Of a stretch of DNA of 64,000 nt, positions 1-9,052 are shown in pieces. The notes under the pieces were generated by a model that saw only the letters and a program-made list of their open reading frames with translations, was not told the origin of the DNA and did not search any database. Within the stretch, counting starts at the first letter, position 1, and each line of letters begins with the position of its first letter. The translations under genes were made by a program, and so were the position numbers. The DNA is from Porticoccus sp. (GTDB taxonomy: Bacteria > Pseudomonadota > Gammaproteobacteria > Pseudomonadales > Porticoccaceae), in the NCBI GenBank assembly GCA_023261185.1, contig JALRJN010000045.1:17955-81954 (forward strand). Reading direction: 5' to 3'.

Positions 1-675
1 CATTGGTAATCCAGTCGATATGGCGATCGCGAAACTCGCTTTCCATCAAGCTCTTGGAGTCACCCACACCGTCCAACCCCATATGACCCACATAGGGTTC
101 AGAGGTGATATAGGTAATAGGCACTTTGTGGCGCAGCTTGCGCTTGCGAAGATCAGCATCAACGATAAAAGAGAACTCATAGGCTGGGCCAAAGCAGGAG
201 GCCATCTGCGCAGCGCCAATAACCACAGGGCCGGGCTCCTTGATAAATTCTTCCCACTTTTCCCGTGCAGTCACTGCGTGGTCCACATGACACACGGACT
301 CCGTATAGCCGTTCACCGGGCCCAGGCCCTCGATTTCATCAAAGGCCAGTCGCGGGCCAGTGGCGATGGCCAGGTAGTCATAATCCATCATTGAGCCGTC
401 GTTCAGCTCTATCTGATTCTGTTGGGGGTGTACCTTTCTGACACCCACTGGGGAAAAACCGATTTTTTTACGCTTCAGGCAAGGCTCGATCTCGATCACC
501 ACATCTTTGCGTTTGCGCCAATCCACAGCCACCCAGGGGTTTGACGGGACAAATTGAAACTCCGGGGAATCAGAAACCACCATGATGTCATTCTCTGCCC
601 CCAGCGCTTCACGCAGTTCATAGGCCAGCGATACACCGCCAATACCCGCCCCCATAATCACAATTTTAGCCATGA
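1..675 (-). CDS. sqr: Sulfide:quinone oxidoreductase, type I (partial, 3' end outside window)
   Basis: This membrane-associated flavoprotein oxidises sulfide to sulfane sulfur and passes the electrons to quinone. The ATG is at 675 and the frame stays open to the window edge (225 codons seen). The N-terminus has the FAD-binding Rossmann motif GAGIGG at residues 8-13. Cys128 lies in ESVCHVDHA and Cys160 in ASCFGPAYEF; by recollection these positions match Cys128 and Cys160 of the Acidithiobacillus ferrooxidans enzyme. The third redox cysteine would lie outside the window. The gene follows the arsR-type gene by 23 bp on the same strand, so the two are probably one operon controlled by the 1042-1088 operator region. 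A generic FAD oxidoreductase is the alternative, but the cysteine spacing argues against it. Confidence 0.87.
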
Positions 676-698
676 CTCAGCCCTCGCTCAGTGAATCG

Positions 699-1019
699 TT
701 AACCTTGCTTATCCACACCACAATAAATGCCATACATCGTTTCCAGTATGGCCGTTACATTCGGATTGGATAAACGATAGAACACGCGCTGCGCGTCACG
801 GCGCGTAGTGACAATCTTTTCATCTCGCAACCTCGCCAGGTGCTGTGACAGGGCGGACTGGCTCAGTCCGGTCAGCGTTTCCAGCTCTGTGACGGTATGC
901 TCCCTCGAGACCAACGCACAAAGCACCATCAGGCGGGACGGATTTGCCAACGATTTGAGCAGGGCAGACGCTTTGGTGGCATTTTCCTGCAGCGTTTCCA
1001 AATCCATGCTTTTATTCAT
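699..1019 (-). CDS. ArsR-family persulfide-responsive repressor, SqrR/BigR type
   Basis: This is a 106-residue winged-helix repressor. The recognition helix region is GLSQSALSQHLARLRDE (about 51-67), as in the ArsR/SmtB family. Two cysteines occur, Cys34 (MVLCAL) and Cys100 (GIYCG), 66 residues apart. As I recall, that is the spacing of the reactive pair in Rhodobacter SqrR (41/107) and BigR (42/108), which form a tetrasulfide bridge with persulfides and release DNA. No metal-binding CxC motif of ArsR/CadC type is seen. The first gene of the leftward operon, it lies directly upstream of sqr and is divergent from the RND exporter gene. The sulfide-sensing role is inferred from the cysteines and the neighbour. 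Confidence 0.85.
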   Translation of the reverse strand: MNKSMDLETLQENATKASALLKSLANPSRLMVLCALVSREHTVTELETLTGLSQSALSQHLARLRDEKIVTTRRDAQRVFYRLSNPNVTAILETMYGIYCGVDKQG

Positions 1020-1041
1020 AAACAGCTCTTGGCAGACAACA

Positions 1042-1088
1042 ATATATTAGTTGACTCTAATATAAGCAAAAACTAATATATTAGTCAA
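1042..1088. promoter_or_regulatory. Putative double operator of the SqrR/BigR-like repressor
   Basis: Between the divergent arsR-type and RND genes lie two AT-rich inverted repeats. The first is TATATTAG-N6-CTAATATA (1043-1050 and 1057-1064). The second is the perfect palindrome ACTAATATATTAGT (1072-1085). Each carries ATTAG/CTAAT half-sites, and ATATATTAGT recurs as a direct repeat. Twin dyads in a short divergent promoter region fit dimeric ArsR-family repression of both transcription units. The binding protein is inferred. Confidence 0.7.
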
Positions 1089-1134
1089 CCGAAGTCTGTG
1101 ATGAAGTGGCAACTGGCGAGGAAGCAGAACCACT

Positions 1135-3768
1135 ATGATGAAAAATCTCTGTGCAGGAATGGTGCATCTGGCACTAAATCGTTCCAAATGGGTGGCCTGG
1201 TTTATGACACTGACCACCCTGCTAGTTATCACTGTGGCCGCAGTCCCCTCCATATGGCCGGAGAAATTTCAGCAGTTTCACCACATCACTGTCGATACGG
1301 ATCCGGAGAACATGCTATCTCAGGATGAGCCAGTGAGAGTGTTTCATCACGAGGCCAAGGAGCGCTTCGATCTCAACGATATGGTCGTCGTCGGCATCGT
1401 GAATAATCGACACCCCATGGGGGTATTCAATGCCGCTTCGCTAGGCCGCGTCTATGAACTGACAGAGTTTGCTAAACGCCTGCAGTGGGATGGCGAAGGG
1501 GTCATCGGTATTGACCTGATCGCGCCCTCCACCGTCGACAATATCGAACAGGGGGGGCTTGGCAGCGTCAATTTCTCCTGGCTAATGCCTACAGCGCCGG
1601 CAGATGATATTGCCGCCCAGCAGGTGCTTGAGCGGGCCAAACGCATTCCTTTCCTGGAAGGGACTCTGGTTTCCGAAGATGGTCAGGCACTGGCACTGTA
1701 CCTGCCGATTACCAAAAAAGAACTGTCCTATCGGATTCGTTCTGAGCTGCTGGAATTTACTAAGAATTGGGCCGAGCACGGCGATGAGGTGCATATCACC
1801 GGCCTGCCCGTGGCCGAAGATACCTTTGGTGTGGAAATGTTTATCCAGATGGCCATCTCTGCACCGCTGGCGATGCTGGTGATCTTCCTGTTGCTGTGGT
1901 GGTTTTTCAAGAAACTGATTCTGGTGGTATCGCCGATGATCATCGCCATGGTCAGCTCCCTGGTAACCATGGGGCTGCTCATTGCCACCGGCAATACCAT
2001 CCACATCATGAGCTCCATGATTCCGATCTTTATCATGCCCATTGCGGTTCTGGATGCGGTGCATATTCTGTCCGAATTTTTTGATCGCTACCCGATCCAC
2101 AAGGACCGGCGCAAAGCCATTGAAGAGGTGATGACCACCCTGTTTTCACCCATGCTGTTCACCACCCTAACCACCATGGCCGGTTTCGGCTCGCTGATGT
2201 TGACCCCAATTCCCCCGGTGCAGGTATTTGGACTGTTTATTGCCATCGGTGTTTTCCTGGCCTGGCTGTGGACTATGCTCTTTATCCCGGCATATATCAT
2301 GCTCATCGATGAAAAACGCCTGGAGGGATACGGTCATCATGTTGGTGAGGAAGACCACAGCATGCTGGGACGGACACTTACCGCTGCCGGGAAACTGACC
2401 ACACACCGCCCACGAATCATCCTGCTGTTCACACTCGCCGCCGTGGTGGTCGCCGGTTACGGCATCAGCAAAATTGTGGTCAATGACAACCCCACGCGCT
2501 GGTTCGAAGCGCAACACCCGATCCGGGTCGCCGACCGGGTGCTGAACGATCACTTTGGTGGCACCTATATGGCCTACCTGGAACTGTCCGCACCGGATCA
2601 GGCTGGCACTGTGGACAAGCAAACTCTGTTACAGCAACTGGGAGAACGCCAGGCAGCGGGTGAAGCTTCGGGCAACACTGCCGCACCCTACCAACAATTT
2701 GCCGCAGCCATTGAGCAGGCAGATGCCAGCACTGCTGACAGTTTTATGGATGTGTTGGCCGAGCGCGCAGAACAGGGCCTGGCCAGTGCCAGCGATGACG
2801 ACTACTACAGCTGGGACGACATCCAACTGTTTCTGGAAGAGCAGCAGCAACGCAAGGAGCTATTTAAACAGCCCGAGGCCCTTCGCTGGATGGAAGATCT
2901 GCAGGCAGACCTGCTGGACAACCCCAAAGTGGGCAAGGTCAACTCCCTGACAGATGTGGTGAAAACCGTCTACCGGGAACTGCAACTGGGAGAACAATCA
3001 CAGTTCCGCATTCCGGACAGTGCCAACGCAGTGGCCCAGACACTGATCACCTATCAGAATAGTCACCGCCCCCACGATCTGTGGCACTTTGTCACCCCCG
3101 ATTACCGCCGCACCGTACTGTGGCTGCAATTAAGTAGTGGTGACAACAAGGACATGGAAACCGTGGTGCAAAGCCTGAATGACTTCCTTACCAACAATCC
3201 GCCGCCAGTAGCTATCGACAGCCAGTGGTTTGGGCTCACCTATATCAACGTGGTCTGGCAGGGCAAGATGGTGTCCGGGATGCTAGAAGCCTTCCTCGGT
3301 TCATTTCTGGTGGTACTGGTGATGATGATTGTGTTGTTCCGCTCACTGATACTCGGCGTGCTGGCGATGATTCCACTAGCCGTTACCGTAGGCCTGATCT
3401 ACGGCATTATCGGCCTGATCGGCAAGGACTATGATATGCCGGTGGCGGTATTAAGCGCTCTCAGTCTCGGCCTGGCGGTGGATTATGCGATTCACTTTTT
3501 GGCCCGCTCGCGCTCACTGGTTGAAGAGGCCGGTAGCTGGCAGGCGGCTGTCCCCTTGGTGTTCGGCGAGCCGGCACGAGCCATCTCCCGCAATGCCATT
3601 ATTCTTGGTGCAGGGTTCCTGCCTTTATTAGCCGCGCCACTGGTGCCCTATCAGACGGTAGGTTTATTTATCGCTTCGATTATTCTTTGCGCCGGTGCCG
3701 CTACATTGCTGATTCTGCCAGCCATCCTGACCCTGATGAAAAAAATGATTTTCAAGGTAGAGGAGTAA
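1135..3768 (+). CDS. RND/MMPL-superfamily exporter, single-polypeptide inner-membrane pump
   Basis: This 877-residue protein has two repeated halves, each with one TM helix, a large extracytoplasmic domain, then a five- to six-helix sterol-sensing-like bundle (helices near 235-385 and 715-875). The motif AVLDAVHILSEFFDRYP in the first bundle and GLAVDYAIHFLARSRS in the second are typical of the COG1033/MMPL-HpnN branch, not of AcrB-type multidrug pumps. No membrane-fusion-protein gene is nearby. Start: ATG 1135 (or 1138) behind GAGGAAG at 1118-1124. Its stop overlaps the Shine-Dalgarno of the next gene. It is first in a three-gene rightward operon divergent from arsR-sqr. Cargo unknown; lipid or hydrophobic sulfur compounds are possibilities only. 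Confidence 0.85.
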   Translation: MMKNLCAGMVHLALNRSKWVAWFMTLTTLLVITVAAVPSIWPEKFQQFHHITVDTDPENMLSQDEPVRVFHHEAKERFDLNDMVVVGIVNNRHPMGVFNAASLGRVYELTEFAKRLQWDGEGVIGIDLIAPSTVDNIEQGGLGSVNFSWLMPTAPADDIAAQQVLERAKRIPFLEGTLVSEDGQALALYLPITKKELSYRIRSELLEFTKNWAEHGDEVHITGLPVAEDTFGVEMFIQMAISAPLAMLVIFLLLWWFFKKLILVVSPMIIAMVSSLVTMGLLIATGNTIHIMSSMIPIFIMPIAVLDAVHILSEFFDRYPIHKDRRKAIEEVMTTLFSPMLFTTLTTMAGFGSLMLTPIPPVQVFGLFIAIGVFLAWLWTMLFIPAYIMLIDEKRLEGYGHHVGEEDHSMLGRTLTAAGKLTTHRPRIILLFTLAAVVVAGYGISKIVVNDNPTRWFEAQHPIRVADRVLNDHFGGTYMAYLELSAPDQAGTVDKQTLLQQLGERQAAGEASGNTAAPYQQFAAAIEQADASTADSFMDVLAERAEQGLASASDDDYYSWDDIQLFLEEQQQRKELFKQPEALRWMEDLQADLLDNPKVGKVNSLTDVVKTVYRELQLGEQSQFRIPDSANAVAQTLITYQNSHRPHDLWHFVTPDYRRTVLWLQLSSGDNKDMETVVQSLNDFLTNNPPPVAIDSQWFGLTYINVVWQGKMVSGMLEAFLGSFLVVLVMMIVLFRSLILGVLAMIPLAVTVGLIYGIIGLIGKDYDMPVAVLSALSLGLAVDYAIHFLARSRSLVEEAGSWQAAVPLVFGEPARAISRNAIILGAGFLPLLAAPLVPYQTVGLFIASIILCAGAATLLILPAILTLMKKMIFKVEE

Positions 3769-3772
3769 CGCC

Positions 3773-4612
3773 ATGAAACTGAACAGAACCCTTTCCCTTG
3801 CCATAGCCCCGGCGGTTGGCCTGTTTGCTTCACTGTGGCTTTCAGGAGCCATCGCGGCAGACACCCCCAGTGTTGACGAGATCGTTCACCGCACCAACCA
3901 AACCGCCTACTACCAAGGCAAGGACGGCCGCGCCGAGGTACTGATGAGCATCACCGACAAGCAGGGCCGTGAGCGGGAACGCCGCTTTACTATCCTGCGC
4001 CGGGATGTTTCCAACAGCGATGACATCGCCGGTGAAGCCTACAACGGCGACCAGCAATTTTACGTGTTTTTCCAGCGCCCTGCGGACGTCAACAAAATGG
4101 CCTTCCTGGTTTGGAAGCATCTGGATCGCGACGATGACCGCTGGCTTTACCTGCCCGCCCTGGACCTGGTGAAACGCATTGCCGCCTCCGACCAGCGCAC
4201 CAGCTTTGTGGGTTCCGACTACTTTTATGAAGATGTCAGCGGTCGCGATATCAACGCCGACAGTCACGAGCTTGTGGAGACGACCGACAACTACTATGTG
4301 CTGAAACACACCCCCAAGGATCCGGACAGTGTGGAGTTTTCCCACTACGTGATGTATGTGCACAAGACCAGTTTCATTCCGGTGCAGACGGAGTACTTTG
4401 ACAAGAATGGCGAGAAATACCGAGTGGCCACGGCACTGGGTGTCGATAACATCGACGGCTATCCCACTGTCACCAAGGCCAGTATGGAAGACCTGCGCAG
4501 TGGCAGTAAAACCCTGATGACATACAGTTCAGTCACCTACAATGTCGATTTGCCGGAAGAGATTTTCAGTGAACGCTATCTGCGCCGGGCACCAGTGAAA
4601 TACCTGCGTTAA
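3773..4612 (+). CDS. LolA-like outer membrane lipoprotein-sorting protein
   Basis: This is a 279-residue secreted protein. A signal peptide occupies about residues 1-28 (cleavage near AIA-AD). The mature part contains the stretch FQRPADVNKMAFLVWKH, then a Tyr/Trp-rich segment through WLYLPALDLVKRI and SDYFYEDVSGRD, characteristic of the LolA-like family that sits beside MMPL-type exporters. A GAGGAG Shine-Dalgarno lies in the last codons of the exporter gene, giving tight coupling (4-bp gap). By analogy with LolA it may shuttle an amphipathic substrate across the periplasm from the RND pump to the outer-membrane barrel encoded next. That role is inferred from fold family and operon order. Confidence 0.8.
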   Translation: MKLNRTLSLAIAPAVGLFASLWLSGAIAADTPSVDEIVHRTNQTAYYQGKDGRAEVLMSITDKQGRERERRFTILRRDVSNSDDIAGEAYNGDQQFYVFFQRPADVNKMAFLVWKHLDRDDDRWLYLPALDLVKRIAASDQRTSFVGSDYFYEDVSGRDINADSHELVETTDNYYVLKHTPKDPDSVEFSHYVMYVHKTSFIPVQTEYFDKNGEKYRVATALGVDNIDGYPTVTKASMEDLRSGSKTLMTYSSVTYNVDLPEEIFSERYLRRAPVKYLR

Positions 4613-4627
4613 CCGGAAACGTCATTG

Positions 4628-6061
4628 ATGAAAAGCACGCTCCGCACCCTGCTGTTCTCCGGCGCCATGCTCACCGTCCTGTCCGTGACGGCAGAGCCAC
4701 CCCTACCCGGTGGGCTTGAGCCAAGCGTACCGACAAAGCAAGCACCGAGATCAAGTGGGCCTGCCCTACCCAGCGGACTGGGACTCCCCGGCAGCGCTGC
4801 CCCGGAACCCTCACTCCCCTCAGGACTGGGCGATGACACCAGCTTCATAAATACTGAGAAAAGCTACAGCCCCTTCTCCGTGTACGGTTTTGCCGAGGCT
4901 CGAGTCGGCCAGCGGACCCACGACGACGAACATCAACGGAACACCTTCATCGGCGAGGGGCGAGCACAGCTGACCCTCGACTATGCCGGGGAAACAGTTA
5001 CCGCCCGCGTTACAGGCGATGTCCTGTTTGACGACGTGCAGCGAGATGAATCGGTGCAGCTCGACCGCGGTCGCGGCCCGTTCGACCTGCGGGAAGCCTG
5101 GTTTCAGATGCCCGTCAACCAGCACCTGGATGTGAAAGCCGGGCGCCAGATTCTTACCTGGGGGGTCGGGGACCTGCTGTTTATCAACGACCTGTTTCCC
5201 AAAGACTGGAACAGCTTCTTCAGCGGCCGGGATACCGAGTACCTGAAAGCCCCATCGGATGCTGTGAAGCTGGCTTTCTATTTTGAGCCCGCCAATCTGG
5301 ATGTGGTATATGTGCCAGAATTCGACAGCGATCGCTTTATCGATGGCCGCCGCATCTCCTTCTATAACCCGCTGATCGGCGATCATACCGGCCGCGACAT
5401 GCCGGTGAACCCTGACTTTCCCCATGGCCGGGAACTGGCACTGCGACTCTACAAAAATCTGGCAGGCGCTGAAGTGGCTTTTTACGGCTACGATGGCTAT
5501 TGGAAAAGCCCCAACGGTTTCGATCCCTTCAAGGGCCAGAATACCTTCCCGGAACTGCGGGTATGGGGCGCCAGTCTGCGCGGTAATCTGGGCAAGGGGA
5601 TCGCCAGCGGCGAAGTGGGTTATTACGACTCCCGGGACGACCGCAACGGCGACAATCCGCTGATCAACAACAGCGAATCCCGGCTGCTGTTGGCCTACGA
5701 ACAGGAGCTGGTACCCAGCCTGACCGGGGCGCTGCAGTACTACGTGGAACGGCTCGAGGATTACGACAACTACCGGGACAGTCTTCCAGCGGGCATGCCC
5801 CAACGGGACAAATACCGGCAACTGCTGACCAACCGACTGACCTGGCTGACCCACAACCAGAATGTTACCTGGTCGCTATTTGTGTACTACTCCCCCACCG
5901 ACAAGGACTGGTACGCCAGACCCAAGGTGAGCTGGAAAGCCTCCGATCAGTTACTGCTGGAAACTGGCTTCAACAGCTTTGGCGGCAGCGAGGAAACTAC
6001 ATTCTTCGGCCAGTTCGAGGAAGCGAGTAGTTTCTACGCGGCGATTCGCTATAGTTTCTAG
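4628..6061 (+). CDS. Uncharacterised outer-membrane beta-barrel protein of the RND/LolA-like operon
   Basis: The product has 477 residues from ATG 4628; a TTG one codon upstream is less likely. A signal peptide is seen at 1-22. Residues 23-75 form a Pro/Gly/Ser-rich linker carrying three loose copies of an LPSGL-like unit (LPGGL near 26, LPSGL near 48, LPSGL near 64). The rest alternates polar and hydrophobic residues, as in a porin-like barrel, and ends in Phe (AIRYSF), the usual outer-membrane assembly signal. Notable segments are AGRQILTWGVGDLLFINDLFP and FEPANLDVVYVPEFDSDRF. It is the last gene of the operon, 15 bp after the LolA-like gene. I do not recognise a named function; DUF1302-like porins are the nearest resemblance. 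Confidence 0.72.
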   Translation: MKSTLRTLLFSGAMLTVLSVTAEPPLPGGLEPSVPTKQAPRSSGPALPSGLGLPGSAAPEPSLPSGLGDDTSFINTEKSYSPFSVYGFAEARVGQRTHDDEHQRNTFIGEGRAQLTLDYAGETVTARVTGDVLFDDVQRDESVQLDRGRGPFDLREAWFQMPVNQHLDVKAGRQILTWGVGDLLFINDLFPKDWNSFFSGRDTEYLKAPSDAVKLAFYFEPANLDVVYVPEFDSDRFIDGRRISFYNPLIGDHTGRDMPVNPDFPHGRELALRLYKNLAGAEVAFYGYDGYWKSPNGFDPFKGQNTFPELRVWGASLRGNLGKGIASGEVGYYDSRDDRNGDNPLINNSESRLLLAYEQELVPSLTGALQYYVERLEDYDNYRDSLPAGMPQRDKYRQLLTNRLTWLTHNQNVTWSLFVYYSPTDKDWYARPKVSWKASDQLLLETGFNSFGGSEETTFFGQFEEASSFYAAIRYSF

Positions 6062-6076
6062 CGACCTATTGATACC

Positions 6077-6712
6077 TCAAGGCGCCAGCCGGGAAATATT
6101 CCAGTCACCATTCTCAAATAAATACTGGAAGCGGTCGTGGAGGCGGTTTTCACCCCCCTGCCAGAATTCAAACTCCCTCGGCACTACCCGGAAACCGCCC
6201 CAGAAATCCGGCACCGGTACCTCACCGGCAGCAAATTTGTCCTTCATCTGTAGGAACTGGGTTTCCAGGGCCTGGCGGGAATTAATTCGGGAGCTCTGTT
6301 TTGATGCCCAGGCAGCTAATTGACTACCACGGGGGCGCTTAAGGAAATATTTCAGTACTTCTGTTTTAGTCAGTTTTTCTACCTGTCCACCAATGATCAC
6401 CTGGCGGTCCATGCGCATCCAGGGAAATATCAGACAAACATTGGGGTTCCCCGCCATTTCTTTGGCCTTACGGCTACCGAGGTTGGTATAAAACAGAAAT
6501 CCCTGTCGGTCGAATCCTTTCAGCAAAACCGTGCGCTGCCAAGGCTTGCCGTTGGCATCCACGGTGGCCAGGCACATCGCGGTCGGGTCAGACAAGTCCG
6601 ACTGGGCAGCCTGCTCCATCCACAGGGCGAACTGATCAAAAGGGCACTCCTTTAAGGACTCCCGGTTCAGTCGGCCATATTGGTATTCCCGACGGGTATC
6701 TTCCAGCGACAT
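6077..6712 (-). CDS. pdxH: Pyridoxamine/pyridoxine 5'-phosphate oxidase
   Basis: This cytoplasmic FMN enzyme makes pyridoxal 5'-phosphate from PNP or PMP. The 211 residues match the usual family length. Recognisable blocks are the N-terminal MSLEDTRREYQYGRLNRESL, PTAMCLATVDANGKPWQRTVLLKGFD (flavin-binding split barrel), FYTNLGSRKAKEM, and the C-terminal WGGFRVVPREFEFWQGGENRLHDRFQY with the conserved Arg and His for substrate phosphate. It is a single gene facing the barrel gene; the two stops are only about 15 bp apart. ATG at 6712. No unusual substitutions were seen. Confidence 0.96.
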   Translation of the reverse strand: MSLEDTRREYQYGRLNRESLKECPFDQFALWMEQAAQSDLSDPTAMCLATVDANGKPWQRTVLLKGFDRQGFLFYTNLGSRKAKEMAGNPNVCLIFPWMRMDRQVIIGGQVEKLTKTEVLKYFLKRPRGSQLAAWASKQSSRINSRQALETQFLQMKDKFAAGEVPVPDFWGGFRVVPREFEFWQGGENRLHDRFQYLFENGDWNISRLAP

Positions 6713-6880
6713 AGTTTAAGCTCCGGTCAAGGCGGTATTTTAGCCGCCACCCCCAGCGGCTGTCCCCTTGCCATCTGCTCCTTTCGATTAACAGATTTGG
6801 CAAAAAAACAAAGAGATGCTATTCCAGACCCTCCAGCATAAAATATTGAACCAGGTTATTTATTCCCCGGAGAGCAGAAA

Positions 6881-9012
6881 ATGCCCCGAAAGAAACACCT
6901 GACGGTTGCGGTATGTCTGTTTTACTGTCCGCTACTGTACTGCAATCACGAAGGTTTTATTACTGAAGATGATTTATTAGGTGATTTGCCGGCGGTAACC
7001 TCCGCCTCGCGGATGTCTCAGCCACTGTCCCACGTTCCCGCGAGTGTTACCATTATCGATCAGAAAATGATCAAGGCATCTGGCGCACTGTCCTGGGTGG
7101 ATATTTTTCGACTGGTTCCCGGTTTCGAATCCTACTCCATCAATGGTAACCGTTACGGTATTTCCACCCATGGCTATGGCCGTGAATTTCCGAATCATCT
7201 GGAAATCATGGTGGACGGCCGGTCTATCTATGACCCGAACTTTGCCACCATTGAATGGGGTTCGCTGGGCATCAGCCTGGACGACATCGACCACATTGAA
7301 GTTGTCCGCGGTTCCAATGCCCCGGCCTACGGCTCCAATGCGTTTCTCGGTGCGGTGAATATTATTACCCGCAAACCGGTACAGGATCAGGGCTGGCATG
7401 TGAGCGCCACCACTGGTGCGCGAAGTACGCGGAACAGCAATATTCGTTATAGCGGGTCTACAGGCAAGCTGGATTACCGAGCCAGCCTTGATTACGAGCA
7501 CAATGAAGGCTTCCCCTCCGTCAGCTCCGGGGATGATCTGGGCCCCATGGAAGACGGAAAGGAAAAAATCGCACTGACCCTCCGCGGTATGTACACCCCA
7601 AATATCATCGATACCTTTGATGCCCAGGTCGGTTTCAGCCATAGCAATATGGGCTGGGGAGACGCCGACCACCCTGATGAATATTCTCGGGTAAACTTTA
7701 AAAACCAGTTCCAGTCATTGAAGTGGAACCGTGATCTGAATACCACCGACTACCTGCAGGTCCATTTCTTCCGCAACAAAATTGAAGGCGAGAACTATGT
7801 GAACCTGGGGCTGGTTTCCGACCTGCTCTCGGATGCGTTGAATACCACCATTACGCCAGCGCAGGTTCCAGCATTCTTTCAGATGATTGACCCTGGATTG
7901 AACATTCAGGACCAGAGCTATATCACGGGCTTTCGCGGCATTGAGTCTGAACGCTACGATATTGAACTGGAACACCACCTGCAACTCACCAATAGCTTGC
8001 GCACCACCTGGGGCGCAGGCATTCGCTATGACCGTATCGAGGGCGAATCGGTGCTGGGCCATGATGACCAGTCTTCCCTCACCAGCCGCCGCCTGTTCAG
8101 CCATATGGAATGGCGACCATCCCGCTACTGGACGTTGAACGCTGGCCTGACAGTAGAAGATAACAGCATTGTCAATACCATCGGTTCGGGCCGTATCGGC
8201 ATCAACTACCACCTCAATGAGTTCAATACATTCAGAGTAGGTTATGCCCTGGGCAAACGTTCACCCTCTCTGGCTGAGGCCAAGGAATTCAATGCCGACA
8301 TTCTGGATCAGCAGATTCTGGTCACCGCCGTCCGCAGAACGTCGGAAAATATTGAAGAGGAGCGTCTGCGCAGTTACGAGCTGGGCTACCTAGCCCAATA
8401 TCCTTCCATGGGAATCACCTTTGATGTGCGCCTGTTCCGCGAGGAAATTCGCGATGGCCTGGAAAACTACCAGGAACCCGTCAACCTCGGTATTCCGGTG
8501 TTGTTTCCCGACGAACGGTTTGCCGTGCGGGACAACACCTGGAATCAGACATGACCGGGGTGGAACTACAACTTCGCTATCAACCCTCAGACCGTACACT
8601 GATCAATGCACACTACGCCTACACGGATGTCGATAGCGGCTACGTGTTTACATACGACCCGGTACTTTCCACCAATGATCACAATGACCGGGTGCCCCGA
8701 CACAAGGCCGGGTTACTGGTTCACCAGAAAATTGCCGGCGGCCTTTCAGGCAGCATCAACTTCTACCACATGACCGATGCCAACTGGCGAGATGGTAATG
8801 ACGTAGACCAGTTTGTTCGCACGGACGCCGTGCTGGGTTACGACTTTCGCATCGGCAAAAGCTCAGGGAACCTGTCTCTGATTGCCCAGAATCTGGGGGA
8901 CGACTACGAAGAACACGCCCGGAACAATGTGTTTGATACCCGTTATTTCCTAAAACTCACCATGGACTTTAATTATCTTTTCATTTTTTTAACGGTGTTC
9001 GATAATAATTGA
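6881..9012 (+). pseudogene. TonB-dependent receptor interrupted by a frameshift near 8551
   Basis: The 5' part (6881-8554, 557 codons) encodes a short leader, a plug domain (about residues 45-165, with VPASVTIIDQ, MVDGRSIYD and IEVVRGSNAPAYGSNAFLGAVNIIT) and most of the barrel. It stops at TGA 8552-8554 after NTWNQT. The barrel continues in the other frame from 8551 (TGVELQLRYQPSDRTL...) for 153 codons to 9012. Adding one base just before 8552 would join them as NQT-x-TGVELQ, a normal receptor sequence, so one base is missing either in the genome or in the read. The extreme C-terminus is also odd: after FLKLTMDFN comes a hydrophobic tail (YLFIFLTVF) instead of the usual terminal Phe. Good Shine-Dalgarno (GGAGAG at 6869). 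Substrate unknown. Confidence 0.83.
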
Positions 9013-9052
9013 ATGTAGATTCAAAAATACAAACAAAGCCAAAGGAAGGGCA

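Noticed and set aside
4820..5854. 344-codon open frame on the minus strand
   Set aside because: It is antisense to the barrel gene, which has a signal peptide, strand pattern and terminal Phe. The minus-strand product has no recognisable domain.
6713..6880. Cobalamin riboswitch before the TonB-dependent receptor
   Set aside because: No B12-box-like sequence or typical leader could be found in the 168 bp; the leader is short and AT-rich.
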